64,000 nt of DNA from Cytophagales bacterium (GCA_033344775.1 JAWPMT010000004.1:1054001-1118000); one strand, 5' to 3'; positions 1 to 10,090 are shown, numbered from the stretch's first letter. Numbers and translations are program-made. Notes: generated by a model from the letters alone, not told the origin.

Positions 1-100
1 GCGCCGCATAATATTGAGAATACTGCGGATCCTGCGCATGGACCTCCGACGATAGCCCGAAAAACACGAAAACTGTTAAAATAATCAGTATTCTACTCAT
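1..100 (-). CDS. PorP/SprF-family T9SS outer-membrane protein (5' part only)
   Basis: Only the first 33 codons lie in the window; the gene runs off the left edge. The reading frame starts at an ATG at 100 and gives a signal peptide (MSRILIILTVFVFFGLSS) followed by a mature start reading QDPQYSQYYAA. That DPQ(Y/F)SQY(Y/F) start is the hallmark of PorP/SprF-family beta-barrels, which work with the type IX secretion system to export or anchor large adhesins bearing type B sorting domains. It is divergent from exactly such an adhesin, so the two probably work together. The peptide is seen directly; the family is recognised from this short segment; the pairing is inferred. Confidence 0.8.
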   Translation of the reverse strand, partial: MSRILIILTVFVFFGLSSEVHAQDPQYSQYYAA

Positions 101-415
101 TCACCTGTGATCTTAATGGCAAACATTGATGATTTTATTGAAAGACACAAACGCAAAACAGCATGACTTCAACTTACCCTATAAACTGATTTTAGATGTT
201 TTTTGATCAAAGCCGACATTCATACCCTTAATATCCATAGTTTCGATGATTTGTGTAATGTAACGTCACATCTGGCGTTAGTATTTTAATTAAAACCGTA
301 AAGCCTCAGACAAAAAAGAAAAAATTAGGGAAACTTCTTTTTAATGGGTATTAGGAAAAGGGTTGTTTTTTGAATGATCTACATTTACCAATCAATGAAT
401 TTGCAGATTCAGCGC
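101..415. promoter_or_regulatory. Divergent intergenic region between porP/sprF-like gene and adhesin gene
   Basis: About 315 bases that must carry the promoters of both divergent genes. I see no convincing TAnnTTTG element on either strand, no RNA gene and no ORF that looks coding. The part nearest the adhesin is A-rich, as is usual for Bacteroidota leaders. Confidence 0.4.
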
Positions 416-3400
416 ATGAGATGTAACAGGTGGACAAAAGTCCTTTTACTGACGACCTTGATCCTGGCAGTCCCCGAATTGGGCTCGGGTCAACGCATTT
501 TGGACACGCAGTATTTTTTCGGAAACACGACCGACAACTTTGTATTTGATAAAAACGGTCGGGACGTACATCTGGAAGACCGGCAAGTTGCGCCCTTCGG
601 AATGGGTGGCTCGGCGGTAATCAGTGACCAGTTCAATGGAAATCTGCTTTTTTATACCGACGGGGTACAAGTATTTGATCAATCACATCAACTGGTGGCA
701 GGCTACAGTGCGCTCAATGGCGACTCTTCACTGAACCAACCTGCGGTAGTTGTTCCTAATCCTTCCAGTCGAGACCTCTATTACATATTTACTAACCCGA
801 GTAATGGTGGAGCCAATGAGATCCAATTCACAGAGATCGATGCTTCTATACAAGGAAATTCTACCGATGGCCGATTCCCATTCGGAGCAATGACATCCGT
901 CAATCAGTCCACAGGGCTGACCAACCCATCAGAAGGCATCATCATTATCGAAGCGGGGAATAACGGGAATGAATACTGGTTGATCACGCAAGACCGAACC
1001 ACCTTTGATTTCCGGGTCACAGCGATCAATAGTACGGGCATTGACAGCACACAAACTTTCACAGTAACTTCTCCCGCCTATCCCAATGTAGAGGTGGCAC
1101 ACTTTGCATACAATGCGGATTCCGCCTGGCTGGCCATCGCCCCAAAAACCGCTAATAGAAACGTCGCGATCCTTGATTTCGACGCAGCAACAGGAGAGCT
1201 GGCCTTCAATCAGCAGATCCTCCGGACGGGTGTAGATGATGGACAGGGAGAATCGATCTACGATGTAGAATGGTCCAACAGTGGTCGCAAATTATATTTC
1301 TCACGATTCGGCAGTGCCGGACTGGATGCCAATGTCTATCAATATGATTTTGATTCACTGGTATTGTCGCCACTTTTCGCCAATCCGATCTTCAGGAGTT
1401 ACGGCTTGAAAAGAGGTCTGGATGACCATATATTACACCTGTATCAGGACACACCAGGATCAGCTTATAACCTGGGCCGGTTCACGCGTGCCGACAGTCT
1501 AGCAGATTCGGTCGTTTACGAAAACATTGTGCTGGAGCCCGACTTCCAGGGCCGTCAGTTCCCAGCCTTCGCCCCTCCTTTTTTCCCAGGATTCAATTCT
1601 GTCGCCTTTACTCAATTCGACAATTGCGAAAACTTATCGACCAAGTTCTACCCGATGGTAGATCCGGTCCCTCATAATTATTTCTGGGACTTTGGGGATG
1701 GTTCCGGCTCCAGAAATCCGGCTCCTGTACATACCTATGATGCCGCAGGCGGTTACATGGTCACATTGGCTGTGGAATTGAATGGGCGTTTTTCAGTGGC
1801 TACGCAATTCGTGGAAGTACTCGCCAATATGGAAGAAGCCATGATCGGTCAGGATACCACGATCTGTATCGATGAAATACTCACGCTTCCCACCCCAAGT
1901 GGCATGGATCTTCCTCAAGGGCAAATTGTCTGGAGTACAGGTGAAACCACGGAGACCATTGAAGTAGATACCACAGGAACCTATTGGGTGGAAGTAACGC
2001 TGCCCAATGGCTGTACGACTTTTGATGCCATTACGGTGACCGAATACGGCATTCAACGCCAACTCTCCAACCAATGGTATTTCGGAGAAATGGCCGGACT
2101 GGACTTCAACCAGAACCCACCTATGGCGCTGGTAGATGACAACCTGATGGACTCTCCGGAGGGTTGTGCGACCATCTCAGATTCCGACGGTAGCCTGCTG
2201 TTCTACACCAACGGGCAAACGGTCTGGAACAAAGAACACATGATCATGGTCAATGGTGATAGCATTGGTGGAGACAGTACTGCGGCGCAATCAGCTATGA
2301 TCCTCCCCTTCCCGGATGACGAAACCCTGTTCTATGTTTTTACCACACAGGAAGTCTATGGCGAACTGGACAATGAAATGCTGGTCAGTATTGTGGACAT
2401 CAAAGACGACAGTGCCCGCGGTTCTGTGGTTGTCAAAGGCATCCGGCTATTTGATTACAACACGGAACGGGTGACTGGCTCCAACTTCGGGACCAACGGA
2501 TGGCTCATGACCCATGAATTCGGTAACAACAATTTCAAAGCGAATTTCCTCGACGAAACTGGGATTACGGCTACGGTGCACTCCCCTGCCGGAGAATACC
2601 TTAACTTTCTGGATGAGCAGAGTGCCACCAGTTATCTCAGGTTCCAACCGGGCATCATGCGGGCAGCCAATATGATTCCAGGAGCCAATACTGTGGACAT
2701 TCTGGATTTTGATAACAATAGAGGTGTATTATCGAATGCTCGAAACATCAATATAGATGAACCTGCCAGTACCCCCTTGTACGGCCTTGAATTCTCCGGA
2801 GGCGGCGACAAAATGTACGTCACAACCAATGGAGCAGTCTCCAAGTTGATCCAATACGACCTGGACAGTCTTGATACGGACGATGAAATTGCGGACATAG
2901 AAGCTACCAAGTTTGATGGCTATACGCAAGGCAGTGGGTATGGCGCCATTCAGCGCGGGCCCAATGGGGTCATTTACATGGCCATTGACAATGCTACTTC
3001 CGTCGGGGCCATCAATTCCCCATCTGCAGACGATGACCTGGCGAACTTCATGGAAAATGGTGTGGACCTGGGCGGTAGGATCAGTCGACTGGGATTACCC
3101 AATTTTGTGCAAAATGTCAGTGATCCATTACAGCCTCCTGGCTTCACGGTAGAATCCGCTTGTTTTGGTCAGCCTCTCACACTCATGGCTACAGGAACTT
3201 CCATCATTGATGAGTTCGAATGGACCTTTGATGAATTTGCCAGTCCTCAATCAGGGGTTGGAGATTCGATCCAGGTAACGTATTCTACTACCGGCCCGCA
3301 CACCATCATGCTGAGAATATTTAATCGGTGTGGCTATGACTCTACATTCGTTCAAGATATTGAGGTATTTGCTACACCAGAGAATCCCACCACGCCAGAA

Positions 3401-5149
3401 ACAGTCGCTTTCTGTGGTGACGAACCTGAAGTGATCTTAGAAGCATGGCCGGATGAAGATCCAAACCTGACCTATCTCTGGTCGATAACCAACGGGTCTG
3501 GGTTGACCACCAATCAGACCACCAGAACGATCTCAGTAACCGAGCCAGTAGCATATACTGTAACCATTACCAACGCAGATGGCTGTTCATCCGAACCGAG
3601 GAGTGGCGTAGTAGCAGGAGCAATAACCGTGAACCTTGGGGAAGACCTGTTTTTCTGTCAGGATGACGATGCACCTGATCTGGACTCACAAAATGCCGTC
3701 GGTAATTTCAACTGGACCATTGATGGTGACTCCACTATTGCCAGTAATACTCGTTTTCAGGAGATAGACACCAGTATACCCGGCGTGTACAGTTATGCAT
3801 TGGAATACACCGAAGAAGTAACTGGGTGTGTGGCACGGGATACGGTAGCAATCACCATTTTTGAATCTCCGATTATCCGGGCTACTGGCACACCGCCTAC
3901 CACCTGTGATGCCAATGACGGAGCAATCAATTTCACGATCGACTCCAATGGCAGCTTTGTCTACAACCTCACTGGTCCGGTAGCCATCGCGGACCAATCT
4001 TTTGATGGCCCCGGAACACCAGCACCATTGACTGGACTAAATGCAGGAATTTATACCCTGAACATCACCAATACTGTGACCGGATGTATTACGAATGAAC
4101 CTGTACAGGTGGAGGATATTGCTCGATTTGATCTGGAAGCATCTGCTATTCCCGGATGTGGTGCCGAAGGAGATATTGGCCTCCTCGTAACCGGCGATGC
4201 GCCTACCAGTGCAAACATTACTGTACGAGATGAAGATGGCATGGAAATTCGTTCGCTGAATGATGTAGCCCTCCCACTTCCCGACCTGCTGGATTTCGAT
4301 ACTGGACTTTATGTGATTCAAATTGAAGAGATTGGCGGACTAGGTTGTATTCAGATAGACTCGGTACAATTGGGTGAAGAATTCCCCAGATCCAATTTTA
4401 CATTTGACCCTATCCAGGAACTTTGTGGAAACCGAGATCAGGCCGAGATCAGGCCGGGGACCAATGGTATCACTGACTATTTCTGGCAAAACAGTGATGG
4501 CCAAGTGATCGGCATTGGCACTTCAGTGGACATTCCACTGGAAGGTACGTACTTCATTACGGCAACAGGAGATCAACTCTGTCCTCGGACGGAAATGATT
4601 GAAATCAACATCAATCCTTTACCACTGGTGGAGATTGAAGTAACAGGAGATCTTTGTTTTGGTGAAGTTACCCTTACGGCAGTCATTGAAAGTACGTCGA
4701 GTGGTCCTTTTGCCTACCAGTGGCTCTTTGGGTCCGACCGAACAGAATTAGGACAAACCGAAAGCATCAATGTTTCGCAAGAAGGGTTGTATCAGGTTAG
4801 GATCACCGATCCTGCTATTGGTTGTGATGCCATATCGAATCCCGTGGATATTGATTGCCAGCCGTTTGTTCGTGCGCCTAATGCCTTCAGCCCAGGGAAC
4901 AACAATGATCAAAATGATGAGTTCTTCGTTTTCCCCAATGATTTCGTAGACAATTTTGAGATCTTTATTTACTCTCGATGGGGTGAAATCGTTTATTATT
5001 CAGATGATTTTGGCTTCAGATGGAATGGTTTTTTCCGTGGCAAACTTTTACCTGAAGGCACGTATGCATATGTGATCAAGTTCACCAGCATTGAAGAACC
5101 CGAACTCGGGGGCATTGAACAATACGGATCGGTAACTTTGATCCGATAA
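416..5149 (+). CDS. Large secreted adhesin with duplicated propeller-like modules, PKD domain and T9SS type B sorting domain
   Basis: Secreted surface protein of about 1577 residues. I chose the ATG at 416 because it opens directly onto a clean signal peptide (MRCNRWTKVLLLTTLILA...GSGQ); an in-frame ATG at 374 would only add a hydrophilic leader. Numbered from 374: a first propeller-like module at about 41-420 (SGNLLFYTDG-type signature), a PKD domain near 420-490 (WDFGDGSG), Ig-like sequence, then a second copy of the module at about 562-930 (DGSLLFYTNG), further PKD/Ig-like repeats, and a C-terminal CHU_C gliding-motility sorting domain at about 1499-1591 (starts APNAFSPGN, contains IYSRWGEIVY, ends in SVTLIR). 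The family is known to be exported by T9SS. It heads an operon with the next two genes (17-base gap). The ligand is unknown. Confidence 0.9.
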   Translation: MRCNRWTKVLLLTTLILAVPELGSGQRILDTQYFFGNTTDNFVFDKNGRDVHLEDRQVAPFGMGGSAVISDQFNGNLLFYTDGVQVFDQSHQLVAGYSALNGDSSLNQPAVVVPNPSSRDLYYIFTNPSNGGANEIQFTEIDASIQGNSTDGRFPFGAMTSVNQSTGLTNPSEGIIIIEAGNNGNEYWLITQDRTTFDFRVTAINSTGIDSTQTFTVTSPAYPNVEVAHFAYNADSAWLAIAPKTANRNVAILDFDAATGELAFNQQILRTGVDDGQGESIYDVEWSNSGRKLYFSRFGSAGLDANVYQYDFDSLVLSPLFANPIFRSYGLKRGLDDHILHLYQDTPGSAYNLGRFTRADSLADSVVYENIVLEPDFQGRQFPAFAPPFFPGFNSVAFTQFDNCENLSTKFYPMVDPVPHNYFWDFGDGSGSRNPAPVHTYDAAGGYMVTLAVELNGRFSVATQFVEVLANMEEAMIGQDTTICIDEILTLPTPSGMDLPQGQIVWSTGETTETIEVDTTGTYWVEVTLPNGCTTFDAITVTEYGIQRQLSNQWYFGEMAGLDFNQNPPMALVDDNLMDSPEGCATISDSDGSLLFYTNGQTVWNKEHMIMVNGDSIGGDSTAAQSAMILPFPDDETLFYVFTTQEVYGELDNEMLVSIVDIKDDSARGSVVVKGIRLFDYNTERVTGSNFGTNGWLMTHEFGNNNFKANFLDETGITATVHSPAGEYLNFLDEQSATSYLRFQPGIMRAANMIPGANTVDILDFDNNRGVLSNARNINIDEPASTPLYGLEFSGGGDKMYVTTNGAVSKLIQYDLDSLDTDDEIADIEATKFDGYTQGSGYGAIQRGPNGVIYMAIDNATSVGAINSPSADDDLANFMENGVDLGGRISRLGLPNFVQNVSDPLQPPGFTVESACFGQPLTLMATGTSIIDEFEWTFDEFASPQSGVGDSIQVTYSTTGPHTIMLRIFNRCGYDSTFVQDIEVFATPENPTTPETVAFCGDEPEVILEAWPDEDPNLTYLWSITNGSGLTTNQTTRTISVTEPVAYTVTITNADGCSSEPRSGVVAGAITVNLGEDLFFCQDDDAPDLDSQNAVGNFNWTIDGDSTIASNTRFQEIDTSIPGVYSYALEYTEEVTGCVARDTVAITIFESPIIRATGTPPTTCDANDGAINFTIDSNGSFVYNLTGPVAIADQSFDGPGTPAPLTGLNAGIYTLNITNTVTGCITNEPVQVEDIARFDLEASAIPGCGAEGDIGLLVTGDAPTSANITVRDEDGMEIRSLNDVALPLPDLLDFDTGLYVIQIEEIGGLGCIQIDSVQLGEEFPRSNFTFDPIQELCGNRDQAEIRPGTNGITDYFWQNSDGQVIGIGTSVDIPLEGTYFITATGDQLCPRTEMIEININPLPLVEIEVTGDLCFGEVTLTAVIESTSSGPFAYQWLFGSDRTELGQTESINVSQEGLYQVRITDPAIGCDAISNPVDIDCQPFVRAPNAFSPGNNNDQNDEFFVFPNDFVDNFEIFIYSRWGEIVYYSDDFGFRWNGFFRGKLLPEGTYAYVIKFTSIEEPELGGIEQYGSVTLIR

Positions 5150-5166
5150 TTGGTGTTGTCCTATTT

Positions 5167-5757
5167 ATGGCCTTCTTCGATGACATATATGACCGGGTTT
5201 TTGGCAAGGAACAAACTCCTGATCCGGTTTTCGTTCATAAACTACTGAAACGATCGGGTTCCTTTCTTGAGAAATATGAAGCCTGGAAAAAAGGTCGGAA
5301 AGATGAGCTGCTGGAATTGATCGACACCTCTCTTCAATTGAAGACCAAAGGCATTGAACAAGATCCGCCTACCCATGTTTTGAAATTCTCAGGTTCCAAT
5401 GCCTTTGCGGTCAGTTTTTCATCAGATATGGGAGCCGAAGAATTGCAGTTTCTGACAGAATGGTTTGCAGCATACGTATTGCAAAACTTACCTTACAAAA
5501 AAGCCAATGGGGATGTCATGATCAGGGAACGGGACAATATCGTGGAGACCATTGAAAAAATCTACCTCAAACCCATTGCTACCGAAGAACTGCCCGCTGA
5601 TCAACAATTTGGCAACATCCTCATTGAAAATTTCGTCGTTGGCACCAAACCTTCTTACATGAAAGTGACGGCCAATTACTACATGGACCGGATGTACAAG
5701 CCGCACCGACCGTTCGAAGAACTGACTAATTTTTTATTAAAACCTGTTTATGAATAG
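5167..5757 (+). CDS. Conserved hypothetical protein, 196 aa
   Basis: Cytoplasmic-looking 196-residue protein with no signal peptide or membrane segment. It begins MAFFDDIYDRVFGKEQ and is mixed alpha/beta with many charged residues. I do not recognise a family with known function. It starts 17 bases after the adhesin gene and overlaps the next gene by 8 bases, so all three are probably co-transcribed. The context suggests a link to cell-surface or T9SS biology, but nothing in the protein itself shows that. Confidence 0.75.
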   Translation: MAFFDDIYDRVFGKEQTPDPVFVHKLLKRSGSFLEKYEAWKKGRKDELLELIDTSLQLKTKGIEQDPPTHVLKFSGSNAFAVSFSSDMGAEELQFLTEWFAAYVLQNLPYKKANGDVMIRERDNIVETIEKIYLKPIATEELPADQQFGNILIENFVVGTKPSYMKVTANYYMDRMYKPHRPFEELTNFLLKPVYE

Positions 5758-6127
5758 CCGAAAATTCAAATACTTACTATTGATTCAATTGATCATGCTT
5801 CTCGGTATCGTGCTGTCTCCTCAAACCAGTTACGCCCAGAAATTTTTACCGACCAAACTCAAGGTCACCGTGATCAATGGACAAGGCAATGCGGTGAAAA
5901 ATGCGACGGTCCGTTTGTTCCTCAGTGAGGAAGATTACATTGATGACAAAAAATCAATCCTTAGCGAAAAGACCAACGAAAAAGGGCAGGTAATTTTCAA
6001 AAAGATGAAACCTCGCTCCTACTACATTGATGCTCGAAAGGGAGATCTGAATAATGATGGGCGTGGCTCCAAAACCGATAAACTGAAAGAGGGCCGGGTG
6101 AACCGGGTAAATGTCGTGATTGAGTAA
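5750..6127 (+). CDS. Small secreted protein with carboxypeptidase-regulatory-like (transthyretin-like) domain
   Basis: 125 residues. A signal peptide covers about residues 1-29 (hydrophobic core LLLIQLIMLLGIVL, cleavage near SYAQ). The rest resembles one CarboxypepD_reg/transthyretin-like beta-sandwich: KLKVTVINGQGNAVKNATV, then a TNEKGQVIFKKMKPRSYYIDA stretch typical of the last strands. Such domains are structural modules on exported Bacteroidota proteins and are not enzymes. The start overlaps the previous gene by 8 bases, which suggests translational coupling. Last gene of the adhesin operon. Confidence 0.75.
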   Translation: MNSRKFKYLLLIQLIMLLGIVLSPQTSYAQKFLPTKLKVTVINGQGNAVKNATVRLFLSEEDYIDDKKSILSEKTNEKGQVIFKKMKPRSYYIDARKGDLNNDGRGSKTDKLKEGRVNRVNVVIE

Positions 6128-6156
6128 GAAAGATTCACGCCCGCCGCCGGCAAGGC

Positions 6157-6173
6157 ATGGCTTTGAGAGCCAT
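6157..6173. terminator. Hairpin between convergent genes, possible terminator
   Basis: Six-base inverted repeat ATGGCT/AGCCAT around a TTGAG loop, in a GC-rich patch downstream of the 125-aa gene and downstream of the small membrane protein on the other strand. There is no T-tract on either side, so it is at best a weak or Rho-assisted terminator. Confidence 0.35.
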
Positions 6174-6205
6174 AGCGTGACGGCCCATACTATATTTCTT
6201 TTGAT

Positions 6206-6367
6206 CTATCGCTTTAGGGTAGTAAACAATAGTAGGCCGTAAGCCACTAACATCAACCAAAAATCGTACACACCTACGTCAGGGAGTACTTTGAATTTTT
6301 CGAGTACTACGAAAACGACGATAACGACAGAAACGATGCGGAGAATATTTCGGGTTGAGTTGGTCAT
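6206..6367 (-). CDS. Small two-helix membrane protein, 53 aa
   Basis: A 53-codon frame from the ATG at 6367 to the TAG at 6206. The product has two hydrophobic segments: residues about 8-22 (ILRIVSVVIVVFVVL) and about 33-50 (VYDFWLMLVAYGLLLFTT), with a short polar linker and a basic end LKR. It therefore looks like an inner-membrane hairpin protein. Hydrophobic composition and clean ends suggest a real gene, but there is no family I can name. It is divergent from the Sua5/TsaC gene (75 bases between starts). Confidence 0.55.
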   Translation of the reverse strand: MTNSTRNILRIVSVVIVVFVVLEKFKVLPDVGVYDFWLMLVAYGLLLFTTLKR

Positions 6368-6442
6368 TGGGGAAAAATCATTGATTGTAGTAAAGATATT
6401 AGAATTGTTCTGAGGAATCTACCGATACTTGCGTGATTTTTC

Positions 6443-7390
6443 ATGGCTGATATCTCCGCACATATCGACCCGGCAGTTAAGTTACTCAAGGCTAACGATT
6501 TAGTAGCCATACCCACCGAAACAGTGTATGGATTGGCAGGGAATGCCCTGAATGAAACGACTATCTCCAAAATCTTTGCCGTAAAGCGCAGGCCGAAGTT
6601 TGATCCGCTGATTGCGCATGTTGGAGATGAGCGTATGTTGGAAAAGCTGGTCCACTCGTTTCCTGAAAAGGCCCAACGTTTGGCTGAAAAATTTTGGCCT
6701 GGTCCGCTAACCCTACTCCTTTCCAAAAGAGAGGACGTTCCTGATCTTTTGACATCAGGTTCTGAGCGAGTGGCTGTGCGCATGCCCAATCACCCACTGA
6801 CCCTGGAATTGCTACAACAACTGGACTTTCCACTGGCTGCTCCTAGTGCGAATCCCTTTGGATATGTTTCTCCAACCACCGCTCAACATGTTGCCGATCA
6901 ACTAGGGCCGAATATTCCTTACATTTTGGATGGAGGTCCGTGTACCATTGGCCTGGAATCAAGTATCGTGGGGTTTGAAGGAGAAGACGCCATTGTATAC
7001 CGTTTGGGAGGGCTCCCTCTGGAAGAAATCCAGAAAGTGATCGGCCCTGTCAAAGTAAACCTGAATAAAAGTTCTAACCCACAAGCACCGGGCATGCTCA
7101 AATCACATTATTCGCCTGGTAAACCAGTAATTTTAGGTGAGATTGAAGCCTTGATCAACGAACATCGGGATCAGCAAATCGGGATCATTGCCTTTGATAA
7201 AAAGTATGGGAATTTCCCTCAAGTGACACTTTCTACTACTGGTGATATGCAGGAAGCAGCGGCAAATCTTTTCAAAGCCCTGCGAGAACTTGATACGGAT
7301 CATGTGGATGTCATACTTGCTGAGCAGGTCCCGGATCATGGACTGGGCAGAGCCATCAATGACCGGCTGGAAAGGGCCGCAGCGAAATAA
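6443..7390 (+). CDS. tsaC: L-threonylcarbamoyladenylate synthase, long Sua5 form
   Basis: Makes L-threonylcarbamoyl-AMP from threonine, bicarbonate and ATP, the first step of t6A modification of ANN-decoding tRNAs. At 315 residues it is the long two-domain Sua5 type. The N-terminal YrdC domain (about 1-200) has the KRRPKFDPL motif that matches the KxRpxxxPL signature, followed by SAPSANPFG. The C-terminal Sua5 domain (about 215-315) follows the linker PQAPGMLKSHYSPGKP, which is typical of this form. The start is the ATG at 6443. Essential in most bacteria. Confidence 0.93.
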   Translation: MADISAHIDPAVKLLKANDLVAIPTETVYGLAGNALNETTISKIFAVKRRPKFDPLIAHVGDERMLEKLVHSFPEKAQRLAEKFWPGPLTLLLSKREDVPDLLTSGSERVAVRMPNHPLTLELLQQLDFPLAAPSANPFGYVSPTTAQHVADQLGPNIPYILDGGPCTIGLESSIVGFEGEDAIVYRLGGLPLEEIQKVIGPVKVNLNKSSNPQAPGMLKSHYSPGKPVILGEIEALINEHRDQQIGIIAFDKKYGNFPQVTLSTTGDMQEAAANLFKALRELDTDHVDVILAEQVPDHGLGRAINDRLERAAAK

Positions 7391-7510
7391 GGCACCAGAC
7401 GGAAAACCTTTTCATTTCGATTTCATCAAAAATTCACATTGATCCTTTTGGCGTTTAGATAAAAGCACTCATTTTCGTGCAACATTTTCAATGAACAAAC
7501 CATTTTTGAG

Positions 7511-8698
7511 ATGAAGACGATAGATGATTTTAATTTCAGCGGGAAAAAAGCACTGATCCGTGTGGACTTTAATGTTCCCTTGAATGCATCGTTTGAGGTG
7601 ACCGATGAAACACGTATCAAAGCGGCCATCCCGACCATTAAGAAAATCATCGCTGATGGAGGATCAGCTATTTTGATGAGTCACCTCGGCCGTCCAAAAG
7701 AAGGACCAGAAGAAAAGTATTCTCTCAAGCACATCATTCCTAATCTTTCGGAAAAATTGGGCGTAGACGTTCAGTTCGCGGGTGATTGCATTGGTGCAGA
7801 AGCCGAAGAAAAGGCTGCAGCTTTGTCCGGTGGCGACGTACTACTATTGGAAAATGTACGCTTTTACAAACAAGAGACAAAAGGCGATGAAGACTTTGCT
7901 GCATCCCTGGCCAAATTAGGAACCATCTACGTGAATGACGCTTTTGGCACCGCTCACCGAGCCCATGCTTCTACAACTATTGTTGCTAAGCACTTTAACG
8001 AAAAATGCTGTGGGTATGTGATGAGCGCGGAACTCGACAATGCTAAGAAAGTACTTGACAATGCTGAGCGTCCTTTCACTGCAATCATGGGTGGAGCGAA
8101 AATCTCTGATAAGATCCTGATCATTGAAAGACTGCTGGACAAAGTGGACAACCTGATCATAGGTGGCGGCATGTCCTATACGTTCTTTAAAGCCATAGGC
8201 GGCTCAATCGGAAACTCTCTGGTGGAAGAAGACAAGCTAGATCTTGCAAAGGAATTGATCAGCAAGGCCAAAGAAAAAGGCGTGAACCTGGAATTACCTA
8301 AAGATTCGGTAATTGCCGACGCTTTTGACAATGGCGCCAATACACAAGTGGCAGATAACTTCAGCATCTCCGATGGGTGGATGGGACTGGATCTGGGACC
8401 AGAATCCTCTGAAGTATTTTCCAACCTGATCAAGGAATCAAAAACGATCCTTTGGAATGGCCCGATGGGTGTATTCGAAATGAGCAACTTCGCTGGTGGA
8501 ACCAATAAAGTCGCACAAGCTGTCGTAGAAGCCACAAAGAATGGCGGCTTCTCACTCATTGGTGGTGGTGATTCGGCCGCTGCAGTCAATAACCTGGGAT
8601 ACGGAGATGATGTCTCTTATGTATCTACAGGAGGCGGAGCCTTACTCGAATACATGGAAGGCAAAGTGCTTCCCGGAGTTGCCGCATTAGAAGCTTAA
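7511..8698 (+). CDS. pgk: Phosphoglycerate kinase
   Basis: Glycolytic enzyme that transfers phosphate from 1,3-bisphosphoglycerate to ADP. The 395-residue length is normal. Family signatures are present: RVDFNVPLN near residue 18, HLGRPKE near 58, the substrate-binding [13 protein letters not shown] stretch near 145, [10 protein letters not shown] near 196, WNGPMGVFE near 318 and the C-terminal GGGDSAAAV. Apparently monocistronic: 120 bases separate it from tsaC and a good intrinsic terminator follows. Confidence 0.98.
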   Translation: MKTIDDFNFSGKKALIRVDFNVPLNASFEVTDETRIKAAIPTIKKIIADGGSAILMSHLGRPKEGPEEKYSLKHIIPNLSEKLGVDVQFAGDCIGAEAEEKAAALSGGDVLLLENVRFYKQETKGDEDFAASLAKLGTIYVNDAFGTAHRAHASTTIVAKHFNEKCCGYVMSAELDNAKKVLDNAERPFTAIMGGAKISDKILIIERLLDKVDNLIIGGGMSYTFFKAIGGSIGNSLVEEDKLDLAKELISKAKEKGVNLELPKDSVIADAFDNGANTQVADNFSISDGWMGLDLGPESSEVFSNLIKESKTILWNGPMGVFEMSNFAGGTNKVAQAVVEATKNGGFSLIGGGDSAAAVNNLGYGDDVSYVSTGGGALLEYMEGKVLPGVAALEA

Positions 8699-8759
8699 GT
8701 TTAGTTCTCAACCTCCATTTCTGGGATCATTGATTCTGAGGAGGTCATAAGAATGATAG

Positions 8760-8790
8760 GTCATCCTTGAAAAGGGATGACTTTTTATTT
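8760..8790 (+). terminator. Rho-independent terminator of pgk
   Basis: Seven-base stem GTCATCC/GGATGAC (8760-8766 with 8775-8781), 8-base loop, followed at once by TTTTTATTTT. It lies 62 bases after the pgk stop codon. Confidence 0.8.
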
Positions 8791-8852
8791 TCTCAGAGTT
8801 CTCGTCGAGTGACTCTGAAGAAGCATAACCCTGGATGCTAAAGAGACGGGCA

Positions 8853-9998
8853 CTACTGCAACACATAAGCCACAAAAAAACCAAGGTAGGTGCCCAATGC
8901 GGCGCCTACGGTTCCCATCAAGATGGCGGGTAACAAGAGGTCTTCGCGCTTCAAACTCCTGGATAATGCAAGGGCCGTAGATGCTCCACCAATATTGGCT
9001 TGCGAGCTGATTGACAACAAACTCCAGTCTAGTTTGAATAGTCTGCCAACGCCAAAGATCACCAGTCCATGAATGATGATAATCAGAACGGTGAAACCAA
9101 AAATGGAAATGGCCTTGTCTCCTACATCTGCCAATGCTCCGATCTCACAAAAGGCACCTACCACTGCCAGAAATAAATATACGGATAGCAATCCCAACAC
9201 CTGAGCACCCGCCAATTGTTGAATGACTTTCGTTTGCGCCAGGATCAAAGCAATGGTGGTCAAAATGAGCACCGAAGGAATGGTGGTGAGTCCCTGGAGG
9301 TAATTGGATAGCAAGACCGTACCCAATCCTAAAACGATCAACGCAGCCATAGAAAGCGGATCGATCGACTCGGTTTCACTCAAAGTAGCCAGTTCTTTGT
9401 TTTCAGCTTTCGATTCCCGGTCTGGAAAATACTTTCTCAACAGTCCAGGAGCAGAAATGGTCACTACCATCCACAAGGCGGTCAAAATATTATCCGCAAC
9501 CACCACACCAATAAATATAGCTCCATCCCGAACCACATCGTAATGCAAGGCAATCGCATTGAAATTGACGCTTCCTCCAGTATAGGTTCCGGTCATCATC
9601 CCGCCAATGGCGTAAAACTTATCTCCAAAGAGTTCCTCTCCATCGAATACCCAGATGGACACCAAACTACCAACCAGTGTTCCTAACGCTCCTAATGCAA
9701 AGCCAATGGTCATGGGAACTCCAGCTTTCTTCACATCGATGAGTTTTACTCCCAATAGCAGAAAGAAAATACTCAATGGCGCGATGTATTGAAAAATGAA
9801 ATCATAGACCACACTTGGATTACTGGCAGAAGGAACGATTTTCAAATTGGCCATGATGGCAGTCAATATGATCACCAGCAGTGAAGAACTGACCACCTTT
9901 AACCGGGTGTTTCGACACAGCCATTCACACAACCAAACATTGAATACCAGGACCAGCACCACGTATTCTGGCGCGTTGACGATTTCACTCCATGACAT
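8853..9998 (-). CDS. DUF819 family integral membrane protein
   Basis: 381-residue polytopic inner-membrane protein with roughly eleven hydrophobic segments. Family hallmarks include the YTGGSVNFNAIA stretch near residue 139 and SSQANIGGASTALAL near residue 331, both Gly/Asn-rich reentrant-like motifs in DUF819 (YjcL-like) proteins. The family resembles sodium-coupled carriers in layout, but its substrate is not established. Convergent with pgk; its start is 92 bases from the divergent DUF4157 gene. Confidence 0.85.
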   Translation of the reverse strand: MSWSEIVNAPEYVVLVLVFNVWLCEWLCRNTRLKVVSSSLLVIILTAIMANLKIVPSASNPSVVYDFIFQYIAPLSIFFLLLGVKLIDVKKAGVPMTIGFALGALGTLVGSLVSIWVFDGEELFGDKFYAIGGMMTGTYTGGSVNFNAIALHYDVVRDGAIFIGVVVADNILTALWMVVTISAPGLLRKYFPDRESKAENKELATLSETESIDPLSMAALIVLGLGTVLLSNYLQGLTTIPSVLILTTIALILAQTKVIQQLAGAQVLGLLSVYLFLAVVGAFCEIGALADVGDKAISIFGFTVLIIIIHGLVIFGVGRLFKLDWSLLSISSQANIGGASTALALSRSLKREDLLLPAILMGTVGAALGTYLGFFVAYVLQ

Positions 9999-10090
9999 CT
10001 GCTAAAAATACAATAGTACAGCCACATGTATGCCGCATGGACTTGATGAAAACTTGACTTAAACACAACGAATCGTTAAATTGCTCAAAC

